Shown in pieces: positions 1-8,931 of a DNA stretch of 64,000 nucleotides (positions within the stretch are counted from its first letter, which is position 1; every line of letters begins with the position of its first letter). Both the position numbers and the translations under genes were made by a program. The notes beneath the pieces are model-generated. The model made no database searches. It saw only the letters and a list, made by a program, of their open reading frames with translations, and was not told the origin of the DNA. Origin of the DNA: Paracoccus sp. JM45 (lineage in GTDB: Bacteria > Pseudomonadota > Alphaproteobacteria > Rhodobacterales > Rhodobacteraceae); assembly GCF_003590715.1 (NCBI RefSeq), contig NZ_QQVY01000005.1, forward strand, positions 36,255 to 100,254, written 5' to 3'.

Positions 1-72
<72 letters not shown>

Positions 73-81
73 GATCACAAA

Positions 82-112
82 AAGCCCGCAGCAAATGCCG
101 CGGGCTTCTTGC
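82..112 (+). terminator. Rho-independent terminator after tRNA-fMet
   Basis: An 8-bp perfect stem, AAGCCCGC (82-89) with GCGGGCTT (100-107), encloses a 10-base loop and runs into a T-containing tail. It sits ten bases after the tRNA, so it would end the presumed rrn transcript. Confidence 0.8.
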
Positions 113-204
113 ATTCCAAACAAATCCACAAAAAAACCGGAAATGCCCCGATCAAACAGGGCATCTAAACCTACATGAACTCCGATACAGAAACACATCG
201 GGAC

Positions 205-792
205 TCAAGCATCCGGAAAGCCGGTAAAACCAGGCCACAGACCCGCACGCGCACCTTCCGTCAAGGCAAGCAGAACGTGATAGAACAAACGCGTCAAGGC
301 CTCGGGCCAGACAACCGCGCCAGTCTTGTCCAGACGGTTCACCCAGACAGCATGATCCGCAAACCAGTGACGGAACATCGCGCATAACAGCCCCCGCGCC
401 TGTTCCCCGGCACCCGCATCACCCGCCATGTGCCGCATCGCATAGACCTTGATCGCCTCGGTCTGCGGCCACAGAAGAAAACTGCCGTCCATCACCCGAC
501 CATCCGGAAATACCGCGTCATAGGCCGCACCCTCCAGAATGCCGCAAGGCGCACGACCGAAACTCTCTGCAAAGCGAACCATCCGCCGTCCCGTCACCCA
601 ACTGCTCTGATCGCCGCTGAAAGACGCCTCGCGCCCCAGCAACCACGCCCATTCGTACTGGTGACCCGGTTCGCGTCGATCCCCCGTCAGGCCCGCCAAA
701 GCCGAAAGATCCGGTGAGATAAACTCCGCAAGGCTATCCGTATCATCGTCAAAAAAATGTCGGAGAGATAAATTGCGTAAATGTGTCGGATT
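205..792 (-). pseudogene. 5'-truncated N-acylglucosamine 2-epimerase (AGE) family gene
   Basis: The reading frame encodes only the C-terminal half (about 195 residues) of an AGE-family sugar epimerase/isomerase, whose usual length is near 390-400 residues. The family signatures are clear: EPGHQYEWAWLL, then LLWPQTEAIK, then a FYHVLLALTE C-terminus. The frame stays open upstream of the first plausible TTG (697-699), and family-like sequence (RHFFDDDTDSLAEFISPD) continues to a TAA at 793-795. There is no start codon with a ribosome-binding site and the whole N-terminal barrel half is missing. The break coincides with a change to A+T-richer sequence that carries the two-component genes at 847-4530. 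I read this as a gene whose 5' half was lost when that block arrived. Sugar substrate cannot be assigned. Confidence 0.8.
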
Positions 793-846
793 TTAATGAA
801 AACCCATTCCCAATTCACGACCATATACTCCGCTAAAGCGCTATGT

Positions 847-1452
847 TTATCGAAGCTTTTCCATACCGATCAAAGCTGCCTGTGTGCGATTTGATGCACC
901 AAGTTTTCGACATAATGTCTTCACATGAAGCTTGATTGTGACTTCTGCTAGCGAGAGATTGTTTGCCATTTCTTTATTGGAATGTCCTTCGCATAATCCT
1001 CTGAGAACTTCCGTTTCCCGATTTGTTAAATTGTCGATTGGTCCTATGTTTTCACGCGCCAGAAAGTCATAGGGGATAAAAGCCTGCCCTGAAGCGATAA
1101 GCCGAATTGCGACACCCAATGACGTTGCGCTTATTGTTTTTGGTAAAAACCCTTTTGCACCGGCTTGAAGGGCTTGCCGTGCAATTGTCGGCGATGCCGA
1201 CCCTGATATCAGGGCCACATGTGATTTCGGGGACAATTCCTGAATTTGCGTAAGACCAGCCAGGCCATTCATCCCCGGCATATCGTAGTCCAAAAGGATA
1301 ACATCAAAATTTTTGTCAACTGCTGTTGCAATTGCTTGGGATGCGGTTGGTAGGCAATTTGCGCTTATAATATAATCAAAGCCATCATTTTTCAGAAATG
1401 CGACAATTGTATCTCTTACCAATTCATGATCATCGGCTATCAAAATACGCAC
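847..1452 (-). CDS. NarL/LuxR-family response regulator
   Basis: A 201-residue regulator with an N-terminal receiver domain (about 1-118) and a C-terminal LuxR-type helix-turn-helix (about 138-195, with LTNRETEVLRGLCEG and the NKEMANNLSLAEVTIK recognition region). The receiver has the acidic pair DD at 7-8, the phospho-acceptor Asp55 in LLDYDMPGMNG, and Lys105 in GFLPK. It starts at GTG with AAAGGA upstream, only three bases after the hybrid kinase gene, so the two are translationally coupled. It is the obvious output of the kinase's Hpt domain. Target genes are unknown. Codon use is A+T-richer than the flanking genes, as for its two neighbours. Confidence 0.92.
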   Translation of the reverse strand: MRILIADDHELVRDTIVAFLKNDGFDYIISANCLPTASQAIATAVDKNFDVILLDYDMPGMNGLAGLTQIQELSPKSHVALISGSASPTIARQALQAGAKGFLPKTISATSLGVAIRLIASGQAFIPYDFLARENIGPIDNLTNRETEVLRGLCEGHSNKEMANNLSLAEVTIKLHVKTLCRKLGASNRTQAALIGMEKLR

Positions 1453-1455
1453 TGT

Positions 1456-3999
1456 CTAATCCTTTAAATGATCTGTGCCATTCTCAGATCTTTTATCTAC
1501 TTTGTTCGAAAAAAAGTCATCGCGCAATATGTCTGCTGCCTTTTGCATAGCGTGTAATTTTGCTTTGTCGTTAGCAACTTTGAAACCCTTTTCTAGAATA
1601 GAAAACTGGATTTGCATGTCGTGATAACCAACGATTGCAGAACTGCCCGCCAATTTATGGGCCAGACGCGCCAATTGAGACGCAGTTTCATCGGTGTGAA
1701 AATTTGTCAGGCGTGTCAAACCTTCGCTAATTTCGACATTGGCTTTTTCTTTAAGCTTTGTGGCTGCCACAGGACCTAAGACACCAATCAGTTCCTGCGA
1801 CGTTGAATTGGCAGAAAAATCATTTTTTGGCAAAGGCATTAAATTACGATCAAGGATCTGCCTTAGTCCTGTCCGGTTAAGTGGTTTGATCAGGACATCC
1901 TGCATCCCTGAAACACGGAAACGTTTGATATCCTCGGGCATGGCATGTGCGGTCAGCGCGACGATCGGGGTTGTCACGTTGCAACGCCCCCCGCGAATAT
2001 GGGCCGTAGCATCGATGCCATTCATGCGCGGCATGCTGATGTCCATCAGTATCAGGTCATAGGATTTGCGCTCGGCTTCCTTGATACCTTCGATGCCATC
2101 GACAGCCTCGGTGATAACACATCCGAACAGCTTCAACATTTCCTTCAGGACCAGCCGATTAATTTCATTGTCTTCTACCAAAAGAATCTGGCGGCCAGCA
2201 TGGCTTTGGTACGGCAATAACTCCGGCGCTTCAGTTACGTCTGCCATAGTGGCAATGTCCAGTTTCAGATGCAGGGTAAATGCGGTCCCTTCGCCTGGCT
2301 CGCTGACAACGTCGATGGCGCCGTCCATTGCCTTGACCAATCGTTTGACGATTGCTAAGCCTAGACCGGTACCTTCGGCTTTGCGATCGTAAAAAGAGCC
2401 CAAAGTTACAAATTCATCAAAGATCTTATCAATATCCTCGTCGGCGATTCCGACGCCGGTATCGCTGACCTGAATTTCGATCGTCCCATCACTGCGGATC
2501 CGGTCCAGCTGAACGCTGATTTGACCATTTTCCGTGAATTTGATCGCATTGCCGACAAGATTGACGATGATTTGACGAATTTTTACGATATCACCATTCA
2601 GCAGCCGGTTGTCGGCACAGAAGCATTCTAACGTTAGACTGTTGTTCCGCTTTTCTGCAGCAGCGCGCATACCGTCCAGTAGTTCGCTGAGTTCTTTTTC
2701 CGGATCAAAAGGCGCAAGTGAAAGGTTAATCTGGCTGCTATAGGCATGCGTTGCCTCTAGCACGTCATTCACGTGGTGCAACAGCAACCGTGATGAATGG
2801 TCCATCGCATTCAGTAGCTTTCGTTGGTGGTCATCGAAGCCGGTTGTCTTCAGCAGGTCCAGCGTGCCCAGAATGCCGTTCAGGGGCGTCCGCATTTCAT
2901 GATTCATTACGGTGATCATGCGGGTTTTCTGGCGTTCCCCTTCAACTGCGCGGTCGCGAGCCTCGATCAAGTCCGCCTCGGTTTTTTGACGACGCGTGAC
3001 GTCACGGATATAGGCGACCAAAAGCGGACCGTCGGTTTCCCGATTGATGGATATCGAAATTTCAACCGGTACCATCAGGCCGCTTTTGTGTTTTGCAAAT
3101 GATTGGCGCATTCCAAAGTTTTCGACGGTCCGTAATTGCGTGTTCCGGCGCATATTCGCGTAAAATATATCCGCGGTTTCAATTCGGTCGGGCGGAAGAA
3201 GAATATCACGTACGTTGTGGCCGATCGCCTCATGGGCTGTGAACCCATAAATACGTTCAGCCGACCGGTTAAAGTTCTGGATGATACCTTGTTGATCGGT
3301 GACAACGATGGCGTCGAACGATGTTGCAAACAAGGATTGAAGACGGTTCCGCGCCGAGGTGATAAGATTATTCTGCTGACGCGCGGCTTTGAACATCAGC
3401 GACAGAATTAAAACTGTCCCGGCCAGTATTAGGAATAATATGACAATGATCGTAAACAGTTTTTGAAGGGTCTGGACAATCGTCGCATGACGGATATCCG
3501 TCTTGCGAGAGAAGTATTGAACCCCTTCAAGCGAGATTGTCCTGAGATCGGGATAGATATCCTGAAAATTCCGCTGAAGTGTTTGCAGGTTTTCAAGCAG
3601 ATATTCGTCACTGGCGTCAATAATGGCTGTCGATTGCTGCAGCTTGTCTTTGACGTTTTTAATCGCCGCATCCACCGTTGATTGCTGGCGGACTTCCTGA
3701 AAGCTTTTCCCGTATTGCAGGGTGTTGATACGGGAATAGAAAATATCAAATTTTTCCCGTACTTCCTGAACCGGATATCCATCTTCTGTCAGTAATAGCA
3801 ACGTCGCTTTTTGCAGGGTCAGTAGTTCGACCTCGGACTGGGCCAGATACCAATGGATGCTATCGGTGTTGATCGCGCTCAGCTCGTGCAATTGTTCGCG
3901 CATATTATGGTTGAATTGCCACATGACACCGATTGTCACGACAATCAGTGTCAGAAATGCCCCGACAGCAAGTTGGTAACGGTGAAACAAAACTGTCAC
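1456..3999 (-). CDS. Membrane hybrid histidine kinase (PAS-HisKA-HATPase-REC-Hpt)
   Basis: An 847-residue tripartite sensor kinase. Order: transmembrane helix about 10-27, a periplasmic helical segment of some 150 residues, a second helix about 180-205, a PAS domain about 218-345, HisKA with His367 in the MNHEMRTPLNG motif, an HATPase domain with the GTGLGLAIVKRL G-box, a receiver with phospho-acceptor Asp653 in LMDISMPRMNG, and a C-terminal Hpt with His781 in AHKLAGSS. This gives a complete His-Asp-His relay to the next gene's Asp55. It starts at GTG. The gene directly upstream encodes a small periplasmic protein that could present the stimulus to the periplasmic domain (inference). The signal is unknown. 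Confidence 0.93.
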   Translation of the reverse strand: MTVLFHRYQLAVGAFLTLIVVTIGVMWQFNHNMREQLHELSAINTDSIHWYLAQSEVELLTLQKATLLLLTEDGYPVQEVREKFDIFYSRINTLQYGKSFQEVRQQSTVDAAIKNVKDKLQQSTAIIDASDEYLLENLQTLQRNFQDIYPDLRTISLEGVQYFSRKTDIRHATIVQTLQKLFTIIVILFLILAGTVLILSLMFKAARQQNNLITSARNRLQSLFATSFDAIVVTDQQGIIQNFNRSAERIYGFTAHEAIGHNVRDILLPPDRIETADIFYANMRRNTQLRTVENFGMRQSFAKHKSGLMVPVEISISINRETDGPLLVAYIRDVTRRQKTEADLIEARDRAVEGERQKTRMITVMNHEMRTPLNGILGTLDLLKTTGFDDHQRKLLNAMDHSSRLLLHHVNDVLEATHAYSSQINLSLAPFDPEKELSELLDGMRAAAEKRNNSLTLECFCADNRLLNGDIVKIRQIIVNLVGNAIKFTENGQISVQLDRIRSDGTIEIQVSDTGVGIADEDIDKIFDEFVTLGSFYDRKAEGTGLGLAIVKRLVKAMDGAIDVVSEPGEGTAFTLHLKLDIATMADVTEAPELLPYQSHAGRQILLVEDNEINRLVLKEMLKLFGCVITEAVDGIEGIKEAERKSYDLILMDISMPRMNGIDATAHIRGGRCNVTTPIVALTAHAMPEDIKRFRVSGMQDVLIKPLNRTGLRQILDRNLMPLPKNDFSANSTSQELIGVLGPVAATKLKEKANVEISEGLTRLTNFHTDETASQLARLAHKLAGSSAIVGYHDMQIQFSILEKGFKVANDKAKLHAMQKAADILRDDFFSNKVDKRSENGTDHLKD

Positions 4000-4047
4000 C
4001 CGTCACTGGCAGCTGTGTTCATCCACAGCAACCGCAATAGGGAATAA

Positions 4048-4530
4048 TTATTCCAGTATGATCCGGTCCAACTGCCAGATACTGCGCGAATAATTGATCT
4101 GCGTCTGGTATTCGATAAACTGATCATACGGATATACGATCCAAAGCGGCCCTTTGTCGCGGACGGACATCGGTTCATCGTTCTGGTAATAGGCTATGAT
4201 CGGGAATTTGTCATTGATTTCATTTAAAGGAATTTCAACAGCGTAATCATTAATTGCCGTTGCCATAATTGTGCCTTCGGTAATTCCGGCATCTTTCAAT
4301 AATGCCGACAGCGATACGCCGGTAAATTCCGGAACCCCGCCTGTCCAGATTGTAGAGGTTTCAAATTTGACCTGTGGAAACGCCATCAGATCATCCAGAT
4401 CATACCTTTTGGACGATGTCGGCGTGGTGATTGTCATTAAAACATCACTGGTTTCCGACGGATTTGCATAAATCCCTTGAGGCAATGCCAGAAACGATGC
4501 GAAAGCAATTGCCGCTTTAAAATGGGTCAT
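4048..4530 (-). CDS. Periplasmic molybdopterin-fold protein (COG3915-like), cysteine-free
   Basis: A 160-residue protein with a signal peptide (KAAIAFASFLALPQGIYA) when begun at the ATG at 4530, which has AGGACGG upstream; a longer frame to 4566 has no such support. The mature part follows the small oxidoreductase-molybdopterin-binding-like family: a DLMAFPQVKFET segment, a TIWTGGVPEFTGVSL segment, NDYAVEIP, and the conserved MSVRDKGPLWIVYPYD and YSRSIWQL motifs. True sulfite-oxidase-fold enzymes ligate molybdenum through a cysteine; this protein has no cysteine at all, so it probably does not carry out Mo chemistry. It lies 48 bp ahead of the hybrid kinase in the same direction and is best read as an accessory or ligand-binding partner of that sensor. 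Confidence 0.8.
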   Translation of the reverse strand: MTHFKAAIAFASFLALPQGIYANPSETSDVLMTITTPTSSKRYDLDDLMAFPQVKFETSTIWTGGVPEFTGVSLSALLKDAGITEGTIMATAINDYAVEIPLNEINDKFPIIAYYQNDEPMSVRDKGPLWIVYPYDQFIEYQTQINYSRSIWQLDRIILE

Positions 4531-4653
4531 GTCTGCCGTCCTATGAAATTCGGAATAACCTAACATTGATGATCATCGACGGCTAAGGGCGCAAAAGGAT
4601 AGGATACGATGCTTTCGGACAGTATCAGACTTATTAAATATCAATTGGCAGTG

Positions 4654-4679
4654 CCGGACCGCCATCTACGCCAGTCCGG
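4654..4679 (-). terminator. Possible terminator hairpin after the methyltransferase operon
   Basis: CCGGAC (4654-4659) can pair with GTCCGG (4674-4679) around a 14-base loop, 16-41 bases past the stop of the homocysteine methyltransferase gene on the minus strand. There is no T run, so the call is weak. The 125-bp gap marks the join between the A+T-richer sensor block and the transporter operon. Confidence 0.35.
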
Positions 4680-4694
4680 AATATTACTTCCGAA

Positions 4695-5603
4695 TTAACA
4701 CTTACAAATCTGCAAGTGATTCTTCAGGTGGCACTTCATGGCTGCAATATGCGGCGCGTCGATGCCGCAGCACCCGCCGATAATCGTTGCGCCGGCTGCG
4801 ATCCAACGGTCCATCCAGATGGTATAGCCTTCGGGACTCAGATCTTCACGAAGGCTGGAAATGGCCTCATTGGCGGCACCTTCATCTTCTGGGGTAAAGG
4901 CATTGGCGTAGACGCCGACAGGAATGCTGCTGCCGGTTTCGGCAATCACATCGCGGGCAATGATAATCGCGGGCTGCATGGCTTCGGGCGCAGAACAGTT
5001 GAACAGGACCGCTTTTGCGCCAAGTGATACGGCAAGGCGCACTGCATCCGCGACGCTTTCGCCGGACCGCAGGGCGGGCGCATCATCTGCACTGTCACGC
5101 AGGGTATAGGAAATCCACAGCGGCAGGTCCGATCCTGCGACGGCTTCGGCCGTGATGCGGGCTTCGGCCAGACTGCTAAGGGTCTCACCCAGCCACAGGT
5201 CGACATAGGCGGCCATATTGTCGACCAGCACCTTCAGGATCGCCTTCGCGTCATCCTCGATCAAGTTTTCGGGCTGATAGGATCCGCAGACAGGGGGCAG
5301 GGAACCGGCCACGCGGATCCGGTCACCGGTGTTTGCCGCCTGCCGCGCCAGATGGCCCGCCCGGGCGGCCAGCATGGCGCCATCCTGATCGAAACGGTCC
5401 TGACCCAGATGGAAGGGCACGACGGCATAATTGTTGGCAATGATGATTTGCGCGCCGGCGGCGATGAACTCCTCATGCGCTTTCTGGACGATCTGGGGTT
5501 GGTTCATCAGCGCAAGGGCCGACCATTCGGGTTGGCGCAGGATCGCGCCGCAGCGTTCCAGTTCGCGGCTCATGCCGCCATCCAGCAGGGTGATTTGGGT
5601 CAT
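4695..5603 (-). CDS. Homocysteine S-methyltransferase family protein
   Basis: About 302 residues, the length of MmuM/BHMT-type pterin-independent methyltransferases. The N-terminus ITLLDGGMSRELERCG matches the family, as do the zinc-site regions LFNCSAPEAM and the adjacent cysteine pair in IIGGCCGI near the C-terminus. Such enzymes move a methyl group from S-methylmethionine or a betaine to homocysteine to give methionine. I start at the ATG at 5603; an ATG at 5621 adds six residues but neither site has a strong Shine-Dalgarno. The gene is the last in an operon with an amino-acid ABC transporter 36 bp upstream, which suggests the transporter brings in the methyl donor (for example S-methylmethionine). 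That link is inference. Confidence 0.85.
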   Translation of the reverse strand: MTQITLLDGGMSRELERCGAILRQPEWSALALMNQPQIVQKAHEEFIAAGAQIIIANNYAVVPFHLGQDRFDQDGAMLAARAGHLARQAANTGDRIRVAGSLPPVCGSYQPENLIEDDAKAILKVLVDNMAAYVDLWLGETLSSLAEARITAEAVAGSDLPLWISYTLRDSADDAPALRSGESVADAVRLAVSLGAKAVLFNCSAPEAMQPAIIIARDVIAETGSSIPVGVYANAFTPEDEGAANEAISSLREDLSPEGYTIWMDRWIAAGATIIGGCCGIDAPHIAAMKCHLKNHLQICKC

Positions 5604-5639
5604 ATCGAATTGTCCGTTCATAGGAAAAAGTGCAGGCGT

Positions 5640-6425
5640 TTAGCGGCCTGTCGGAATACGGTTTTCCAGCCAACGCAGCCCGACAATCAGGATCGCGCTG
5701 AGGCAGAGATAGATGGCCACCAGAAGCAACAAGGGTTCATATGTCAGCAGTGTCGTCTGGCGGATGCGGGTGGTGACCGCATAAAGGTCGGTGACGGTAA
5801 TGGTTGCGATCAGCGGCGTCGATTTCAGCTGCAGGATAATCTCGCCCGACAGGGTCGGCAAAGCACGGTGCAGGGCGCGGGGGAACCAGACGCGGCGAAA
5901 GACCAGCCAAGGGGACATGCCGACGGCGCGGGCAGCCTCCAACTCTCCATGCGGAACGCCGGTAAAGGCACCGCGCATCACTTCGCCCTGATAGGCGGCA
6001 AAGGACAGGGTCAGCGCCAGAAAGCCATAGGGCCAAGCCTGTCGCAGATAAGGCCATGCCCACGATTCGCGGATTTCGGGAAATTGCGCGAACAGCGCAC
6101 CCAGCCCGAAATAGAACAGCCAGAGCTGTAACAGCAAAGGCGTCCCGCGAATGACAGTGCAAAAGCCAAGCGACAACCACCGCAGCGGCGAAGGCCCCAT
6201 TACCTGAAACAGCGCCAGCGGCAGGGCCAGCATAAACCCCGTCACAACGCTGCCTGCCAGCATCGCCAGCGTGACCTGCAACCCCTGCCACAGGCGCGGT
6301 AAGGCGGCCGGCAGCCAGTCCCATTGCATTGTGGCGATGATAGCGACCAGACCGGCCAGCGCCATGGCTGCCATAATCAGGCGGTGCGGCATCATCATAC
6401 GGCGCAGAAGGGTCGGGTTTTCCAT
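5640..6425 (-). CDS. Polar amino-acid ABC transporter permease (HisM/ArtM type)
   Basis: A 261-residue inner-membrane permease of the His/Glu/Gln/Arg family. It has an N-terminal extension with one helix, then the BPD-transporter core with RGTPLLLQLWLFYFG and the EAA loop (GELEAARAVGMSPWLVFRRVWFPRALHRALP), and a C-terminal helix. It overlaps the stop of the preceding permease by one base (TAATG), so the two permeases are coupled and probably form a heterodimer. The final gene of the operon encodes a homocysteine methyltransferase. Substrate is not readable from the permease itself. Confidence 0.9.
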   Translation of the reverse strand: MENPTLLRRMMMPHRLIMAAMALAGLVAIIATMQWDWLPAALPRLWQGLQVTLAMLAGSVVTGFMLALPLALFQVMGPSPLRWLSLGFCTVIRGTPLLLQLWLFYFGLGALFAQFPEIRESWAWPYLRQAWPYGFLALTLSFAAYQGEVMRGAFTGVPHGELEAARAVGMSPWLVFRRVWFPRALHRALPTLSGEIILQLKSTPLIATITVTDLYAVTTRIRQTTLLTYEPLLLLVAIYLCLSAILIVGLRWLENRIPTGR

Positions 6426-7144
6426 TAGCGTGCCGCAATCATGCCGCGCCGCGCGCGTGTTTCATACCAACGCAGGACCACATTCGACAGCAATGTCAGC
6501 AGCAGATACAGCGCGGCCGCCGATAGGAAAAACAGGAAATAGGCCCGTGTGGCAGATGCCGCCTGTCGCGTCACCTGCGTTAATTCGCTAAAGCCGATGA
6601 CCGCCAGCAATGCGGTGTCCTTGGTGGCGATCATCCATAAATTTGCCATGCCGGGCATGGCATGCGGCGTCATGGCGGGAATGGTCACGCGGCGCATGAC
6701 AGTGACGGGGGACATGCCGAACGCCTGCGCGGCCTCTATCTGGCCATGCGGGACGGCCTTTATGGCGCCGCGGATCACCTCGGTCGCATAGCCGCCCTGA
6801 ACCAGTCCGATGACGATGATACCGGCCAGCAGGCCGTCAATGTCAAAACCGGTGAAGCCCATTGCCTGCGCGGCGCGGCTGATCAGATCGGTCCCGACAT
6901 AATAGAACAGCAACATCAGCACCAGTTCGGGAACGGCGCGGATGACCATTGTATAAATCTCGGCCAGATCGCGCAGGACCAGCCCGCCATACAGCTTGGC
7001 GCTGGCCCCCAAGATGCCGATAATTATGCCGACAGCATAGCCCCCCGCCGCCAGCTGGATCGACCGCAGAAAGCCGTTCAACAGCGCACCACCCCATCCG
7101 GGGGCCGTCAGCGCCAGCAGGCTGAAATCGATCGACTGGAACAT
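6425..7144 (-). CDS. Polar amino-acid ABC transporter permease (HisQ type)
   Basis: A 239-residue permease with the family core: RAVPELVLMLLFYYVG in place of the RGTPLLVQ motif, and an EAA loop HGQIEAAQAFGMSPVTVMRRVTIPAMTPHAMPGMANLW. The start at 7144 is preceded by AAAGGACC. It lies 59 bp after the binding-protein gene and overlaps the next permease. Together with its partner it would make the transmembrane channel of a HisQMP-J type importer. Confidence 0.9.
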   Translation of the reverse strand: MFQSIDFSLLALTAPGWGGALLNGFLRSIQLAAGGYAVGIIIGILGASAKLYGGLVLRDLAEIYTMVIRAVPELVLMLLFYYVGTDLISRAAQAMGFTGFDIDGLLAGIIVIGLVQGGYATEVIRGAIKAVPHGQIEAAQAFGMSPVTVMRRVTIPAMTPHAMPGMANLWMIATKDTALLAVIGFSELTQVTRQAASATRAYFLFFLSAAALYLLLTLLSNVVLRWYETRARRGMIAAR

Positions 7145-7203
7145 AACGCAGGGGTCCTTTCACGGGTCAGATCAGGGGGCGGACAGATCCCGCCCCCGAC
7201 AGG

Positions 7204-7977
7204 TCATTCGCCATAGATATCGATCGAGAAATACCGGTCGGTGATCTGCTGATAGGCACCATCCTTGCGGATATCGGCCAGCGCGGTGTTTACGCGCGCC
7301 ATCAGGTCGGTATCTTCCTGACGCAGCCCCGCGCCGATGCCATAGCCCAGCACCTCTGGGTCGGGCTGGACGGCGCCTTTATATTCGCAGCAGGCCTGAC
7401 CCGCATCCGATTGTGCAAAAGGCTGCATCGCCAGTGAATCGCCGATCACCGCATCCAGACGCCCCGAGGCAAGGTCCTGCAATTCTTCATCCAGATTCTG
7501 ATAGATGCGGATCGCGCCTGCGGTATCTGCGAAATACTTGTTGGCATAAACCTCTTGGATGGACCCCGATTGCGCGCCGATAAAAGCACCGGTGACCCCT
7601 TCGGGCGTAGGGGTAATCTCTGACCCTGCCTGCGTCATCAGGCCCGTGGGGGCGGCGTAATATTTATCCGAAAAAGCGATCTGTTCGGCACGCGCGGGGG
7701 TGATGGCCATCGACCCCATGATCATGTCGATCTTGCCCGTGGTCAGCGCCGGAATGATGCCGTCCCATGCGATGGGGGTGACCACGCATTCCGCACCGAG
7801 CCGGTCGCAAAGCTGCGTCATCAGATCGATTTCCCATCCCGACCACGCGCCCGCAGCATCAGGGACATAGAATGGCGGATAAGGTTCGGCTGATATGCCG
7901 ACATTCAGCGTCTCGGCCAGAACCGGTGATGTCAAAGCAAGTGAGAGAAGGACCGTCAGGCCGGTTTTGCGAAACAT
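7204..7977 (-). CDS. Amino-acid ABC transporter periplasmic binding protein
   Basis: A 257-residue SBP_bac_3 (cluster F) binding protein. I start at the ATG at 7977, which gives a clean signal peptide (FRKTGLTVLLSLALTSPVLA) and has AGAAAGAAG upstream; the frame to 8019 adds a non-signal leader. Family features are the mature start LNVGISAEPYPPFYV, the WEIDLMTQLCDRLGAECVV segment and the GKIDMIMGSMAITPAR segment. Two further cysteines sit together (QACCEYKGAV), as in histidine/lysine-arginine-ornithine binding proteins, where a disulfide is present. It probably binds a polar or cationic amino acid; S-methylmethionine, a sulfonium cation, is one candidate given the downstream methyltransferase. 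Confidence 0.88.
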   Translation of the reverse strand: MFRKTGLTVLLSLALTSPVLAETLNVGISAEPYPPFYVPDAAGAWSGWEIDLMTQLCDRLGAECVVTPIAWDGIIPALTTGKIDMIMGSMAITPARAEQIAFSDKYYAAPTGLMTQAGSEITPTPEGVTGAFIGAQSGSIQEVYANKYFADTAGAIRIYQNLDEELQDLASGRLDAVIGDSLAMQPFAQSDAGQACCEYKGAVQPDPEVLGYGIGAGLRQEDTDLMARVNTALADIRKDGAYQQITDRYFSIDIYGE

Positions 7978-8015
7978 ATTGTCTTCTTTCTGGATGATGA
8001 TGGGGCGGAGCGGGG

Positions 8016-8786
8016 TCACATGACCGATCGGATGAATTGCTTCAGATGGGCGGATTGCGGGTCACCGAACAGCTGCTCGGGGGTGCCTTCTTCCTCGATC
8101 CGGCCATCGCGTAAATAGATCACGCGGCTGGCCACATCGCGGGCAAAAGCCATTTCATGGGTGACAAGAACCATCGTGCGGCCTTCGTCGGCCAGATCAC
8201 GGATAACGCCCAGAACCTCGCCCACCAGTTCGGGATCAAGTGCGCTGGTGGGTTCGTCAAACAGTATAGCCAACGGGTCGATGGCCAGAACCCGCGCAAT
8301 GGCAGCGCGCTGTTGCTGGCCGCCCGACAGATGGACCGGATAGGTCTGCAGCTTTTCACCCAGACCGACACGTTCCAGCACCTGACGCGCGCGGGCAATG
8401 GCCTGATCACGCGGGACGCCCAGCACATGGACCGGCGCCTCGGTCACATTTTCCAGCACGGTGCGATGCGGCCACAGATTGAAGTTCTGGAACACCATGC
8501 CCAGTTGCGCGCGGATGCGTTGGACCTGACGGCGGTCAGCGGGCTGTAACCCGCCCGCGCGTGACGGGCGCATCGCATAGGCTTCGCCCTGAATGGCAAT
8601 ATGGCCCGATGTCGGATGTTCCAGCATATTGATGCAGCGCAGCAATGTGGATTTTCCCGACCCCGACCCGCCGATAATGGCAATCACCTCGCCTGCATTG
8701 GCGGTCAGTGACACACCCTTCAGCACCTGCAGATCGCCAAAGCGTTTATGCAGGTCACGGATAACAATGGCGGGCTGGTCGTTCAT
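8016..8786 (-). CDS. Polar amino-acid ABC transporter ATPase (HisP/GlnQ type)
   Basis: A 256-residue ATPase starting at the ATG at 8786 (AAAAGGACGG upstream); the open frame extends to 8912 but the extra 42 residues have no family match. It has Walker A GGSGSGKST, the Q-loop MVFQNFNLWPHRTVLENV, the signature LSGGQQQRAAIARVLA, Walker B AILFDEPTSALD and the switch His in LVTHEM. The arginine-rich insert after the Q-loop side (RRQVQRIRAQ) and the phrase APVHVLGV resemble HisP. It is the first gene of the operon that runs to 4695. The 145-bp gap upstream (8787-8931) holds its promoter; I see no clear operator there. Confidence 0.92.
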   Translation of the reverse strand: MNDQPAIVIRDLHKRFGDLQVLKGVSLTANAGEVIAIIGGSGSGKSTLLRCINMLEHPTSGHIAIQGEAYAMRPSRAGGLQPADRRQVQRIRAQLGMVFQNFNLWPHRTVLENVTEAPVHVLGVPRDQAIARARQVLERVGLGEKLQTYPVHLSGGQQQRAAIARVLAIDPLAILFDEPTSALDPELVGEVLGVIRDLADEGRTMVLVTHEMAFARDVASRVIYLRDGRIEEEGTPEQLFGDPQSAHLKQFIRSVM

Positions 8787-8931
8787 GGTGCCGTCCTTTT
8801 GACATGCGGGTCCGGCAGTGTCCTGTCGGGCGACATGTTGGGCGGCACATATGTTCAAACTGGCGAAATATGGCAAGCGCCGTCGTCGGATAGTCTTTGG
8901 AATATGCGACAAAACGACGCTTGCGCATGGG

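Noticed and set aside
5352..6131. Long open frame of 259 codons on the plus strand
   Set aside because: It lies antisense to the methyltransferase and permease genes; its composition is that of a G+C-rich shadow frame and it has no ribosome-binding site or family motif.
8787..8931. Possible SAM or SAH riboswitch ahead of the amino-acid transporter/methyltransferase operon
   Set aside because: The leader lacks the conserved stems and sequence blocks of SAM-I, SAM-II or SAH elements.
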